Part shown: in pieces, positions 27,293-36,164 of the stretch
How positions within the stretch are numbered: position 1 is the stretch's first letter
Layout: the number at the start of each line of letters is the position of its first letter
Assembly: GCF_900110145.1 (NCBI RefSeq)
Contig: NZ_FOCP01000002.1
Location: 1 to 64,000 of the forward strand
Direction of reading: 5' to 3'
Origin: Nitrosomonas marina
GTDB taxonomy: Bacteria > Pseudomonadota > Gammaproteobacteria > Burkholderiales > Nitrosomonadaceae
Length of the DNA: 64,000 nucleotides
The notes under the pieces: model-generated
Told to the model about the DNA's origin: nothing
Database searches by the model: none
The model's input: the letters and a program-made list of their open reading frames with translations, nothing else
Position numbers and translations under genes: made by a program

Positions 27293-28186
27293 TCAAACCG
27301 TTAAATTTGTCATACTCAAATGACTCGTGTGAATGAGGCGCTGCATAAAACTTTCTACCAACCCGTTAAAATAATCTTTGCGCGGGGCGTACAGAACATT
27401 TTCTGCCAGAAGTCTGAAGTTATTGCCGGTCTGTGAATCTGGAAATAAGCTTAGTGCTGGCCTGCACAATCGTCTTGATTGAGATATTTTTTCATCCAGT
27501 TCAGTAAATCCTGCAAATTCGGGCGATATCCCCAGATACCTTTGAACAATACAAGCAAAGTTTTCAAACACATTCTGCGCAATTAATTTTGTCTCAGCTT
27601 TATTGATAAATACCAAGAAGTGACGCTTTGCATATTCCCTGTTCATTATTTTGATTAATGCATAGGCACCTGTCAGTGAAACTGCCGAGCCTGAAATGAC
27701 AACCATGACCTGCTCTGATGCAAGACTCAATGGCAGCACTTGTGTTTCAGCATTCATGGCTGTATCAATCAAAATAAAATCGATTGGTTCTGTAATCTGA
27801 CTAAAACTCGTAATGAGTCTTTGCTGATCTGCCCTGTTCAGTCCGGTCAAAGCATGAATGCCTCTTTGAGCAGGCAGAACAAATATATTATCCGGTCCCG
27901 GAACAATAACTTGTTCCAGCTTTCTGTCTTGCCGTATCACATGCGCAAGATCAAAACGCGCTTTTAATCCGAGTCTTGTGCAAATATTATGCGGATATGC
28001 ATTCTCATCAATCAGCAAAACCCGCTTATTTTGTTCGGCTAATGCCGCCGCCAGATTAACGGTTACTTCTGTTCTCCCTACGCCTTTTGCCCCACCTGTA
28101 ACGGTAATGACCCGTGTCGAGCTGTCTGTTTGCAAAGCAACCAGATTACGCAACCCTGCCGCTTGATCATGTGAAAAATTAGTCAT
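27293..28186 (-). CDS. flhG: Flagellar number regulator FlhG/FleN (MinD-like) with an altered P-loop
   Basis: A 297-residue MinD/ParA-type protein that in other bacteria limits flagellar number and opposes FlhF. The order of motifs is kept: a P-loop at 31-39, VLLIDENAYPHN (switch I region) and FILIDTAMNAET (switch II). The P-loop reads GGAKGVGRT instead of the consensus KGGxGKT: the catalytic Lys is Arg38 and the signature Lys position is Ala33. ATP turnover may therefore be weakened, or the variation may be normal in this group. It overlaps flhF by 8 bp and abuts fliA. Confidence 0.88.
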   Translation of the reverse strand: MTNFSHDQAAGLRNLVALQTDSSTRVITVTGGAKGVGRTEVTVNLAAALAEQNKRVLLIDENAYPHNICTRLGLKARFDLAHVIRQDRKLEQVIVPGPDNIFVLPAQRGIHALTGLNRADQQRLITSFSQITEPIDFILIDTAMNAETQVLPLSLASEQVMVVISGSAVSLTGAYALIKIMNREYAKRHFLVFINKAETKLIAQNVFENFACIVQRYLGISPEFAGFTELDEKISQSRRLCRPALSLFPDSQTGNNFRLLAENVLYAPRKDYFNGLVESFMQRLIHTSHLSMTNLTV

Positions 28187-29471
28187 GTTTAGTACCTGCG
28201 CGCATTTTTAGTTCATGATTATCCAAGTTGGTGTTTTTTGACATGACTAGCGCAAATTCAGCATCTTGAAGTGTAAATGCCGGATCACTTGGTTTTGCGC
28301 TAAAAATTCGATGTAAAAGGTACCTTGGATTTGCTGCATGAATATCTTCCGGTACTTTTTGGCCATTGGTCACATAATGCAGCACCAGCTTGCGTCTAAT
28401 TGCCGCATCAAGCACCACACCAAGGCCGGCGGCCTCATCCACCTTTGTTATGATGCAACCAAGAATGTCGAACTTGCGATAAGCTGTAATAATTTCATCG
28501 AGCGTCCTGTCGCTTGAGGTAGCACTTACCACCAGCATTTTGTTAATATTCGTTTCGGAACTGCTCAGGGTTGCAATCTGTTCAGCCAGCATCTGATCAC
28601 GATGACTCATGCCAACGGTATCTATGAAAACGATATGCTTATTTCTGAGTTCTGATAATGTAAGCTGGAGATCGTCTGCATCCTGTATATTTCTCACCGA
28701 AATACCCAACAATCTGCCATAAATTCGTAACTGCTCGTGACCGCCAATCCGATAGCTATCTGTAGTAAGCAACGCAACTTTCTCAGCACCGTGTCTAATT
28801 ACACTTTTTGCAGCAAGCTTGGCTATTGTTGTAGTCTTGCCAACCCCCGTGGCACCGATCAACGCATATACACCGCCCTGTTTAATCATTTCATCATCAG
28901 ATGCAGTACGCAGATTGAACGTTAAAGCTGAAACCGCCTGCTTCATACTCTGAACATAGTCGAGCTCTTCCGGTAATTTATCAACCAGGCGTCGCGACAA
29001 TAAAGGGCTGAAACCAGCATTTAATAACGCACGCAGCACCTTCATTTTTTCAGGATTACGCTGCGCTTTGTTGCCCCATGCCACATTTGCCAGCTGATCT
29101 TCAAGCGTGCATTTCATCGCATGAATTTCCTTCATCAAGGCCTGAACAAATTCTTCGGACACGATATTTTCTGGTATAGCGGCAGCCGTAGTATCCTCTG
29201 TTTTTGGCAAATCACTTTGTGACACTTGAGCAGGAGAATAAAAATCTGCTTTGATCTCATGCAGTGCTGGCTTGTTTTTTTGCTGCGGTCTTGATTGATC
29301 CGTCTGCTGAGCATCAATCAGGCTAGTCATATCTGTATCAGCCAGCGCCATTATTTCAACACCAGCATCAGTCTGTCTGTTGGATAAAATAATGGCTTCA
29401 GCACCCAGATCTGCCTTGACTTTACGCAGCGCTTCGCGCGATGTAGCAGCTAAATATCGCTTAACTTTCAT
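28179..29471 (-). CDS. flhF: Flagellar GTPase FlhF (SRP54 family)
   Basis: A 430-residue SRP-type GTPase that places polar flagella. The N-terminal start MKVKRYLAATSREALRKVKADLG is typical, with a low-complexity basic linker (about 60-110). The NG domain shows G1 GATGVGKTTTIAKLA, G3-like IDTVGMSHRD and G4-like ITKVDEAAGLG. It overlaps flhA by 4 bp (ATGA) and flhG by 8 bp, so flhA-flhF-flhG are tightly coupled. Its presence suggests that flagella are placed at a pole; that is inference. Confidence 0.95.
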   Translation of the reverse strand: MKVKRYLAATSREALRKVKADLGAEAIILSNRQTDAGVEIMALADTDMTSLIDAQQTDQSRPQQKNKPALHEIKADFYSPAQVSQSDLPKTEDTTAAAIPENIVSEEFVQALMKEIHAMKCTLEDQLANVAWGNKAQRNPEKMKVLRALLNAGFSPLLSRRLVDKLPEELDYVQSMKQAVSALTFNLRTASDDEMIKQGGVYALIGATGVGKTTTIAKLAAKSVIRHGAEKVALLTTDSYRIGGHEQLRIYGRLLGISVRNIQDADDLQLTLSELRNKHIVFIDTVGMSHRDQMLAEQIATLSSSETNINKMLVVSATSSDRTLDEIITAYRKFDILGCIITKVDEAAGLGVVLDAAIRRKLVLHYVTNGQKVPEDIHAANPRYLLHRIFSAKPSDPAFTLQDAEFALVMSKNTNLDNHELKMRAGTKHD

Positions 29472-31552
29472 GACTTACCTCCAATTAAGGAAGTGACTTT
29501 AATTTTCCGGGTATCAGGGACCTCTGCATGCGCAAGAACTCTGATCTGTGGCACGGCTCTGCGCAGAAAATGGGAGAGCAGATTACGGATTGGCCCAGGT
29601 ACCAAAATAACAGCCGGCAGGCCTTGTTTTTCCTGCTGATTAGCGGCAGCAGCAGCTTCTTTCAGCAGCATGTCTGCCAGCCCGGGTTCTATCCCGCCAC
29701 CCTCTTTGCCGCTGGTTTGTACAACCTGCATCAGAATATTTTCCAGCTCATGATGCAAACTAATTACTTGCAGCTCTGTGTTAGCCGGGAAGAACTGTTC
29801 GACAATTGCGCGCCCCAGTGCGGCGCGTACGTATGCTGTCAGCTGCACGGCATCCTGAGTAGCAGGTGAATGCTCGGTCAGTACATCAATGATGGTACGC
29901 ATATCGCGGATATGCACATTTTCCATCAGCAAGTTCTGAAGCACTTTCTGTACAGAAGACAACGGCAGCAGTTTTGGAATCAGATCTTCAATTAATTTCG
30001 GTGACTTAGCGCTCAGGTGATCCAGTAAAAGTTGAAGCTCCTGCCGGCCCAGTAATTCGGAAGCATGTGAATGAATTAAGTGATTGATATGCGTTGTTAC
30101 GACTGTACTGGCATCGACAACGGTGTACCCGTTTGCCTGCGCCTGTTCTCTAAGCGAGGCTTCTATCCAAACTGCGGGCAGGCCAAATGCAGGATCACTT
30201 GTTGGCGTACCCGGCAGCGTTATGGTTACCCTTCCCGGGTTAATCGCAAGATACATTCCGTTATATGATTCTCCCTGTCCAATTACTGATCCCTTTAAAG
30301 TAATCTGATAGGCGTTAGGTCGAAGTTCGAGATTATCCCGGATATGTACTACAGGCGGTAGAAAGCCAATATCCTGTGCGAATTTTCGGCGTATACCGTT
30401 AATCCGTTTGAGCAAATCACCCTGCTGTGCCTTATCGACAAGCGGTATGAGTCGGTAACCCACCTCCAAACCCAGCGTATCAATTGGGGTCACATCATCC
30501 CAGCTTGCATCCTGCTGCTCGATCACGGGTACGGCGGCGGGCTCCGTCTGTTCTGCCTCGCTCTCTTGAGCACTCTTTATCATAAAATACGCACCCAGCC
30601 CCAGCGTACTTGCCAGTAACAGGAAAACAAAATGCGGCATTCCTGGCACAAGACCCATCACCGCAAGAATACTTGCCGTAATCACAAGCACCTGTGGCTG
30701 TGTAAACAATTGGCCTAATACTTGCTCGCTTAAATCTTCATCGGTCGTAACGCGGCTAACCACCAGTCCGGCTGCAGTTGAAATTACCAATGCCGGAATC
30801 TGTGCAACCAGGCCATCACCAATGGTCAAAAGTGTATAGTTTCGAGCAGCCGTATCCAGGTCCAGATCATGTTGCAACATTCCCACGACAAGCCCGCCGA
30901 TGATGGTAATCAACATGACCATTACGCCGGCAATAGCATCACCTCTGACAAATTTACTCGCACCATCCATCGAACCAAAAAAATCGGCTTCTTTAGAAAT
31001 GGCCGACCGGCGATTGCGCGCCTCTTCCTCTCCTATCAAACCTGCATTCAGATCAGCATCAATTGCCATTTGCTTACCGGGCATTGCATCTAATGTGAAC
31101 CGAGCACTTACTTCAGCAATACGCCCTGCTCCTTTGGTAATCACAACAAAGTTGATCACCACTAAAATAATGAAAACAACCAGACCGACAGCGTAGTTAC
31201 CGCCGACAAGAAAATGCCCAAAAGCCTCTATGACCTTTCCTGCCGCATCCGGTCCTGTATGTCCCTCCAGTAAAACAACGCGAGTAGAAGCAACATTTAA
31301 AGATAAGCGCAACAGTGTCGTTATTAGTAGAACAGTAGGAAATACCGCAAAATCGAGAGGGTTTCTGGTATATAAACTCACCATCAAAACAATAATGGCC
31401 AGCGCAATATTGAATGTAAATAAAACGTCCAGAATGAATGGCGGTAATGGCAACACCATCATCCCGAGGATCATGATGATCAATATCGGGCCGGCCAGTG
31501 CTTTCAGGTTGTTTCCAGTCATTAAACTAGAAAATGTCAAAGTTGTATTCAT
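29468..31552 (-). CDS. flhA: Flagellar export gate protein FlhA
   Basis: A 694-residue core protein of the flagellar type III export gate. The N-terminal half has about eight membrane helices, with conserved blocks ILDVLFTFNIALAIIVLM, DFAVFPTVLLITTLLRLSLNVASTR and FTLDAMPGKQMAIDADLNAGLI. The C-terminal cytoplasmic domain (after about 340) docks chaperone-substrate complexes, beginning around DTLGLEVGYRLIPLVD. Length is that of the family. It is followed directly by flhF and preceded by flhB with a 69-bp gap. Confidence 0.97.
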   Translation of the reverse strand: MNTTLTFSSLMTGNNLKALAGPILIIMILGMMVLPLPPFILDVLFTFNIALAIIVLMVSLYTRNPLDFAVFPTVLLITTLLRLSLNVASTRVVLLEGHTGPDAAGKVIEAFGHFLVGGNYAVGLVVFIILVVINFVVITKGAGRIAEVSARFTLDAMPGKQMAIDADLNAGLIGEEEARNRRSAISKEADFFGSMDGASKFVRGDAIAGVMVMLITIIGGLVVGMLQHDLDLDTAARNYTLLTIGDGLVAQIPALVISTAAGLVVSRVTTDEDLSEQVLGQLFTQPQVLVITASILAVMGLVPGMPHFVFLLLASTLGLGAYFMIKSAQESEAEQTEPAAVPVIEQQDASWDDVTPIDTLGLEVGYRLIPLVDKAQQGDLLKRINGIRRKFAQDIGFLPPVVHIRDNLELRPNAYQITLKGSVIGQGESYNGMYLAINPGRVTITLPGTPTSDPAFGLPAVWIEASLREQAQANGYTVVDASTVVTTHINHLIHSHASELLGRQELQLLLDHLSAKSPKLIEDLIPKLLPLSSVQKVLQNLLMENVHIRDMRTIIDVLTEHSPATQDAVQLTAYVRAALGRAIVEQFFPANTELQVISLHHELENILMQVVQTSGKEGGGIEPGLADMLLKEAAAAANQQEKQGLPAVILVPGPIRNLLSHFLRRAVPQIRVLAHAEVPDTRKIKVTSLIGGKS

Positions 31553-31621
31553 GATGGTAAGTTACATTAAAATCCGATACGAGCATCGGTAAATAAACAC
31601 CTAAATCCCCTTGCTTATTCA

Positions 31622-32764
31622 TTAATTATCAGGCGAAAGTACATCCAGTTCTTGCGGCACATTGATTTCCCCAAGCGGCGCGGGTTTGTCGCCACCGTAA
31701 TTCTGATAACGCTGCAATTGGAAAATGTAAGCCAGAACTTCCGCAACAGCGGTATATAGTTTTTCCGGTATTTCAGCATCCAGTTCGGCGTGGTGATACA
31801 ACGCACGCGCAAGCGGAGGCGCCTCCAGTATGGGTATATGATGAGCCTCGCCCAGTTCACGTATACGCGCAGCAAGTAAATGTACTCCCTTGGCAACAAC
31901 CTTGGGTGCACGCATCGAATTGCTTTTGTAGCGTAAAGCGACTGCATAATGAGTCGGGTTCGTCACAATAACGTCTGCTTCAGGTATTTCAGACATCATC
32001 CTGCGCCGAGCGGCCTCACGCTGTAAGCTTCGTATACGCCCTTTAACCAAAGGATCTCCCTCACTCTCCTTGGCCTCGCGCCGGATTTCCTCTTTGGTCA
32101 TACGTAATTTCTTGGCATGACTCCATAATTGAAAAGGCACATCAATCGCAACGATTAATATCATCGCGCCTGTAATCAGAAAAAAACTTAAGACCAGCAA
32201 CTCACCTGTTCGGGTAACACCTGACATCACTGGTAGTGCAATCAATGACAATACTGAATCTCTGTTACCCCATATCACCAAAGCAGCAACACTGCCAACG
32301 ACCAGTGTTTTGGCAATTGCTTTCAGTAATTCAGTCAACCCATGCATTGAAAAAATCCTACCAAACCCTGAGACCGGATTTAAACGCTTGAAATCGGGAA
32401 TGAGCGCCTTGGAGCTAAACAGCCAACCACTGAGTAGCATGGGCGCGGTAAACGCTGCAACAATCAACAGAATTAACAGGGGGATTAATGACCAGAGACC
32501 TTCAATCGATAATTGGCTTAGGCGCTTAACCATCAAATCCGTATGAAAAGCCATATTTCGATCTATTTGCATACCTGCATGCATAATATCCGTCAGATGT
32601 TCAACCAGTCTTCCACCCATAAAAATCAGACCGGCGGCGGCTGTTAGCAACAAAACAAACGTGGTTAATTCCTGTGAACGGGCAACTTGCCCCTCTTCCC
32701 GCGCTTTTTGTATACGCTGTGGCGTCGCTTCTTCCGTACGTTCTAAATCACTGTCTTCAGCCAT
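31622..32764 (-). CDS. flhB: Flagellar export switch protein FlhB
   Basis: A 380-residue export-gate protein that switches from hook to filament substrates by self-cleavage. The start MAEDSDLERTEEATPQRIQKAREEGQ is typical, followed by four membrane helices. The cleavage motif NPTH is intact, with Asn269-Pro270, the same numbering as in Salmonella. I use the ATG at 32764, which has a strong GGAGGAG ribosome binding site; the longer open frame to 32839 adds 25 residues without support. It is the first gene of the flhB-flhA-flhF-flhG-fliA-motC-motD series. Confidence 0.96.
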   Translation of the reverse strand: MAEDSDLERTEEATPQRIQKAREEGQVARSQELTTFVLLLTAAAGLIFMGGRLVEHLTDIMHAGMQIDRNMAFHTDLMVKRLSQLSIEGLWSLIPLLILLIVAAFTAPMLLSGWLFSSKALIPDFKRLNPVSGFGRIFSMHGLTELLKAIAKTLVVGSVAALVIWGNRDSVLSLIALPVMSGVTRTGELLVLSFFLITGAMILIVAIDVPFQLWSHAKKLRMTKEEIRREAKESEGDPLVKGRIRSLQREAARRRMMSEIPEADVIVTNPTHYAVALRYKSNSMRAPKVVAKGVHLLAARIRELGEAHHIPILEAPPLARALYHHAELDAEIPEKLYTAVAEVLAYIFQLQRYQNYGGDKPAPLGEINVPQELDVLSPDN

Positions 32765-33076
32765 TTCTCCTCCAATTACCGTCATCCATATTATGCGCAC
32801 GATGCTCAAAATTTGATGTGGAGAAAAGGGAAGTTTCATCCCGTTAATTTGTTAATGCTGGGATGACACACTTTTGGAATTAGGTAGCAAATGAATTAGC
32901 TCAATTCGTGCCACACTTCAGATTATTCAAAACAGGTTCTGAAATCTGCATTCACACAAGCAATTGATCAATAAAGGTTTTTGAATACAGTTATAGAATT
33001 TCCCATTGGATAAAAAGTCAATCTCGGATAAACTGTTGGTCTGGTACAAAATTTTTGTCAATCTGGAGGAAAGCCA
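32765..33076. other. Divergent region flhB / DUF2909 gene
   Basis: 312 bp without a gene. On the flhB side lies an inverted repeat TCATCCC/GGGATGA (32836-32842 and 32860-32866, 17-bp spacer), a possible leader hairpin or operator. On the other side a GGAGGA ribosome binding site (33065-33070) precedes the DUF2909 gene. I could not fit a convincing sigma-28 or sigma-54 promoter. Confidence 0.5.
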
Positions 33077-33262
33077 TTGAAAATTTTAGCAGCGATATTA
33101 TTTCTCGTAATTTTGTACAGTCTTGGCTCGGCCTTATATTACATGTACAAAGATACAGGCAATTCGACGCGCATGGTTAAATCATTAAGTATTCGCATCG
33201 GCGTTTCCTTGCTGCTGTTTATAATCATGATGATTTATACTTACTTTGAACATATTGCCTGA
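33077..33262 (+). CDS. DUF2909 twin-transmembrane small protein (TTG start)
   Basis: A 61-residue protein with two membrane helices (about 3-24 and 39-58) joined by a short basic loop (YKDTGNSTRMVKSLSIRIG). It fits the DUF2909 family of small twin-transmembrane proteins, often found near cytochrome oxidase genes. The start codon is TTG at 33077 behind a perfect GGAGGA site 6 bp upstream. Here it stands alone, without oxidase genes. Its role is unknown. Confidence 0.8.
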   Translation: MKILAAILFLVILYSLGSALYYMYKDTGNSTRMVKSLSIRIGVSLLLFIIMMIYTYFEHIA

Positions 33263-33339
33263 ATAAACAATCATTGATTCTTAGGTTTTAAGTTAATTCA
33301 TACAAAAAAAACGATCCCACTCACCGGTTCCCCAAGAAA

Positions 33340-34578
33340 ATGAGAAAAACCATCCGAAATATGGATGTAGTCATCATTGGAGCCGGAGCAGCAGGGATGA
33401 TGTGTGCCGCTGAAGCAGGTAAACGTGGACGTTCTGTTCTGCTGGTTGACCATGCCTCAAAGCCAGCCGAAAAAATCCGTATTTCAGGTGGAGGACGGTG
33501 TAATTTTACAAACCTACATACCGGCGCTGACAATTTCCTGTCAAATAACCCGCATTTCTGTCGTTCGGCGCTTTCGCGTTATACACCGCATAATTTTATT
33601 GCATTACTGGAAAAACACGATATACATTACCACGAGAAGAAATTCGGACAACTTTTCTGTAACAACAGCGCTCAACAGATCATAGAGATGCTCATGTATG
33701 AGTGTCATTTTGCCGGAGTCTCCTTTCAATCACCTTCAACAGTGTCAAAGATAGAATATTCCGAATGCGGTTTCTCCGGTCAAAGCAGGCACAAACGGTT
33801 TGTGATTCAGACAGAGCGCAATACGTTAGTTGCACATTCTCTGGTCATTGCCACTGGGGGCTTATCACTACCCCAAATTGGTGCGAGTGATTTTGGTTAT
33901 CAGACAGCCAGACAGTTTAATATTCCAGTTACACCGTTACGACCCGGACTGGTTGGCCTGACGGCTTCGTCAGACAAGCTCCCCGGTTTTCAAAATATGC
34001 CGGGGGTAGCGATTGATTCTCAAGTAAGCTGGCGAAAGAAGATTTCATTTAGAGAAAATCTTCTGTTAACACACCGTGGATTTAGCGGACCTGCAATTCT
34101 GCAAATTTCTTCATACTGGAAACCCGGTACGACAATCATTATCGACCTACTGCCGCAAAATAATCTGCAGGAAATTTTTCTTACACAGCGACATAGCAAA
34201 CAACAATTGCACAATCTGCTCGCCGAATTCCTGCCAAAACGGTTTGTAAAAATATGGTGTGATTTTGTTCTGGAGCATTTATCACTTTCGCATTTAAAGG
34301 ATAAACCTGTCAGTCAATTTAGCAATGCCGCCTTGTCTCAAATAACCGAGCTGATACACAACTGGGAATTTTCTCCGAGCGGAACAATGGGTTATAAGAA
34401 AGCCGAGGTAACTCTAGGAGGCGTTGATACGCACGCTTTGTCGTCGAGCACGATGGAAGTCAAACAAATTCCCGGGCTTTATTTTATCGGGGAAGTTGTG
34501 GATGTTACAGGACAGTTGGGTGGCTTTAATTTTCAGTGGGCCTGGTCATCGGGTCACGCTGCAGGTCAGGTAGTATAA
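33340..34578 (+). CDS. HI0933-family flavoprotein (NAD(P)/FAD-dependent oxidoreductase)
   Basis: A 412-residue flavoprotein. The FAD Rossmann motif DVVIIGAGAAGMMCAAEA (9-26) is followed by ISGGGRCNFTN, the hallmark of the HI0933/YhiN family. LVIATGGLSLPQIGASDFGY and the C-terminal MEVKQIPGLYFIGEVVDVTGQLGG (second flavin motif) also fit. The reaction is unknown; some relatives were called aminoacetone oxidases. The ATG at 33340 has only a weak ribosome binding site, and an in-frame ATG at 33361 just before the Rossmann strand is an alternative. It is convergent with ppk2. Confidence 0.92.
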   Translation: MRKTIRNMDVVIIGAGAAGMMCAAEAGKRGRSVLLVDHASKPAEKIRISGGGRCNFTNLHTGADNFLSNNPHFCRSALSRYTPHNFIALLEKHDIHYHEKKFGQLFCNNSAQQIIEMLMYECHFAGVSFQSPSTVSKIEYSECGFSGQSRHKRFVIQTERNTLVAHSLVIATGGLSLPQIGASDFGYQTARQFNIPVTPLRPGLVGLTASSDKLPGFQNMPGVAIDSQVSWRKKISFRENLLLTHRGFSGPAILQISSYWKPGTTIIIDLLPQNNLQEIFLTQRHSKQQLHNLLAEFLPKRFVKIWCDFVLEHLSLSHLKDKPVSQFSNAALSQITELIHNWEFSPSGTMGYKKAEVTLGGVDTHALSSSTMEVKQIPGLYFIGEVVDVTGQLGGFNFQWAWSSGHAAGQVV

Positions 34579-34602
34579 ACACGCTACTCTGCGCTTGTTT
34601 GA

Positions 34603-35370
34603 TTACGAAGCAATCATACCCTTTTCATAACATACAGGATCAAATTCAAATACGACAGAAGAATCGTAAATTAATGCTTCATTATTTTTGCCCTTATAAT
34701 CCACATGACTCAGGAAATGTTTCATGACATTAATACGCGTACGTTTTTTATTATCACTATGCACAATATGCCAGGGCGCAAAAACAAAATTAGTTTTAGC
34801 AAACATTGCATCTCTGGCCTCAGAATAAGCCTGCCATAGCGCCTGTGCTTTCTCATCAATAGGACTTATCTTCCATTGCTTAAGAGGGTCTTCTCGCCGT
34901 GCGCTGAGCCGTTTTTTCTGTTCTTGTTTTGAAATATCGAGATAGTACTTAAAAAACACCAAATCAGCATGTGTCAATAAATGTTCGAAATTAGCCACTT
35001 CATTCATGAATTTCAAATACTCATTTTTTCGACAGAACTTCATTACTTTTTCAACACCTGCCCGGTTATACCAGCTACGGTTAAAAAAAACGATTTCCCC
35101 AGAAACTGGCAAATGCGGAACGAAACGTTGGAAATACCATGCACTTTTCTCACGGTCCGACGGTGCGCCTAATGCAACTGTTCGTACTTCTCTGGGACTC
35201 AGGTGTTCGCTGAACCGCTTAATGGTTCCATCTTTACCTGCTGCATCTCTGCCCTCAAAAAGCAAACAAACTTTACGGCCACTCTCGATTACGCTTTTGT
35301 GAAACTTAACCAGTTCTACCTGTAGTGTATACAGTTCTTGCTTGTATAGTCTCTTGTCCACGATATTCAA
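34603..35370 (-). CDS. ppk2: Polyphosphate kinase 2
   Basis: A 255-residue PPK2-family kinase. Walker A is CLLFEGRDAAGKDG (about 36-49), and FNRSWYNRAGVE carries Walker B-type residues, followed by the Arg-rich lid RLSARREDPLKQWK. These enzymes transfer phosphate between polyphosphate and nucleotides, mostly making NTP from NDP. Single-domain length (about 250-300) points to a class I enzyme, but substrate preference cannot be read reliably. The first codon is TTG (35370) with GTG at 35361 as an alternative, neither with a clear ribosome binding site. It starts 8 bp after the ychJ stop, so coupling to ychJ is likely. Confidence 0.93.
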   Translation of the reverse strand: MNIVDKRLYKQELYTLQVELVKFHKSVIESGRKVCLLFEGRDAAGKDGTIKRFSEHLSPREVRTVALGAPSDREKSAWYFQRFVPHLPVSGEIVFFNRSWYNRAGVEKVMKFCRKNEYLKFMNEVANFEHLLTHADLVFFKYYLDISKQEQKKRLSARREDPLKQWKISPIDEKAQALWQAYSEARDAMFAKTNFVFAPWHIVHSDNKKRTRINVMKHFLSHVDYKGKNNEALIYDSSVVFEFDPVCYEKGMIAS

Positions 35371-35377
35371 TTCAACA

Positions 35378-35773
35378 TTACGGTTTTTTTACAAAATCAC
35401 CATCAACATAAAACCAGCGTTCTTTTTCAAATACAAACCGACTAATTTCGTGCAGCCGATAAGCGCGCCCGGCAATTTTGTAACGCGCTATGAATTCAAC
35501 AAGCGCAAGTTTCGGTGACAACTGTTTATGTTGTTTGACAGAAAGATTCAACCATTTTTGTCGAGAAGTCAATTCTAATGACAAGGGACGTGTTTCAGGA
35601 TGCCATGTCTCTAACAGATAATCCTCACGACACAAGGTGTATGCCGAATAACGAGAGCGCATTAATTCTTCCGCGTTCTCTGGCACTTGCCCCATGTCTA
35701 GATAACGGCCACAACAATTAACATAAACTGTACTGAGACCGCATATGCAACTGGCGCCCGTTTTTATTTTCAT
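35378..35773 (-). CDS. YchJ-family protein (UPF0225)
   Basis: A 131-residue protein with an N-terminal cysteine cluster (CICG, then CCGRYL, positions about 9-25) resembling a SEC-C zinc site, and the family block AEELMRSRYSAYTLCREDYLLETWHPETRP. The rest, up to FYVDGDF, forms the NTF2-like part of YchJ. The function is unknown. The final SEC-C at the C terminus found in some members is missing, which is normal for the short form. It precedes ppk2 by 8 bp. Confidence 0.9.
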   Translation of the reverse strand: MKIKTGASCICGLSTVYVNCCGRYLDMGQVPENAEELMRSRYSAYTLCREDYLLETWHPETRPLSLELTSRQKWLNLSVKQHKQLSPKLALVEFIARYKIAGRAYRLHEISRFVFEKERWFYVDGDFVKKP

Positions 35774-36164
35774 GTTCCAAACACTCCCTCTTAAAGAGCA
35801 CAGGGATAATCATTAACAGCGCCGGAAATGGCTTATTCTAAGGAATATGTAAGTCTGTAATCACAATCGATTAACTACAATAGAAAATGTGAAATCAAAC
35901 TATCATTCAAGAATATACACATATGAAATCTGTGTTTCATTATTTCTAATAGTCAGACCCAAAACATTGCAGTCACGCCATAATGGTACTATTCACATGG
36001 CGTTTTTTGTTGTTTTCTGGCGAATGTACAAAATTCGCAAACGCATATGGTAATCATTGTTGAGGCAGATCCGTAAATCAATCGTTCCACCCGTACAATC
36101 GATTGGTGTTTGTAATAACTAGCAGCTGTATTAAATAAATCAGAACAACATATTAATTTATATC
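35774..36164. other. Intergenic region ychJ / pnp with an orphan plus-strand hairpin
   Basis: 391 bp between two minus-strand genes. No coding frame. It contains a terminator-like hairpin in plus orientation (35975-36008, separate entry) that serves no annotated gene. Confidence 0.5.
35975..36008 (+). terminator. Orphan terminator-like hairpin
   Basis: ACGCCAT (35975-35981) pairs with ATGGCGT (35997-36003) across a 15-nt loop, and a run of six T starts at 36003. The nearest plus-strand gene ends 1.4 kb upstream, so it would terminate an unannotated transcript or be fortuitous. Confidence 0.4.

Noticed and set aside
33005..33040. Sigma-28 promoter before the DUF2909 gene (AAAAAG...CGGATAA)
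   Set aside because: The elements are too close together; spacing does not fit N11.
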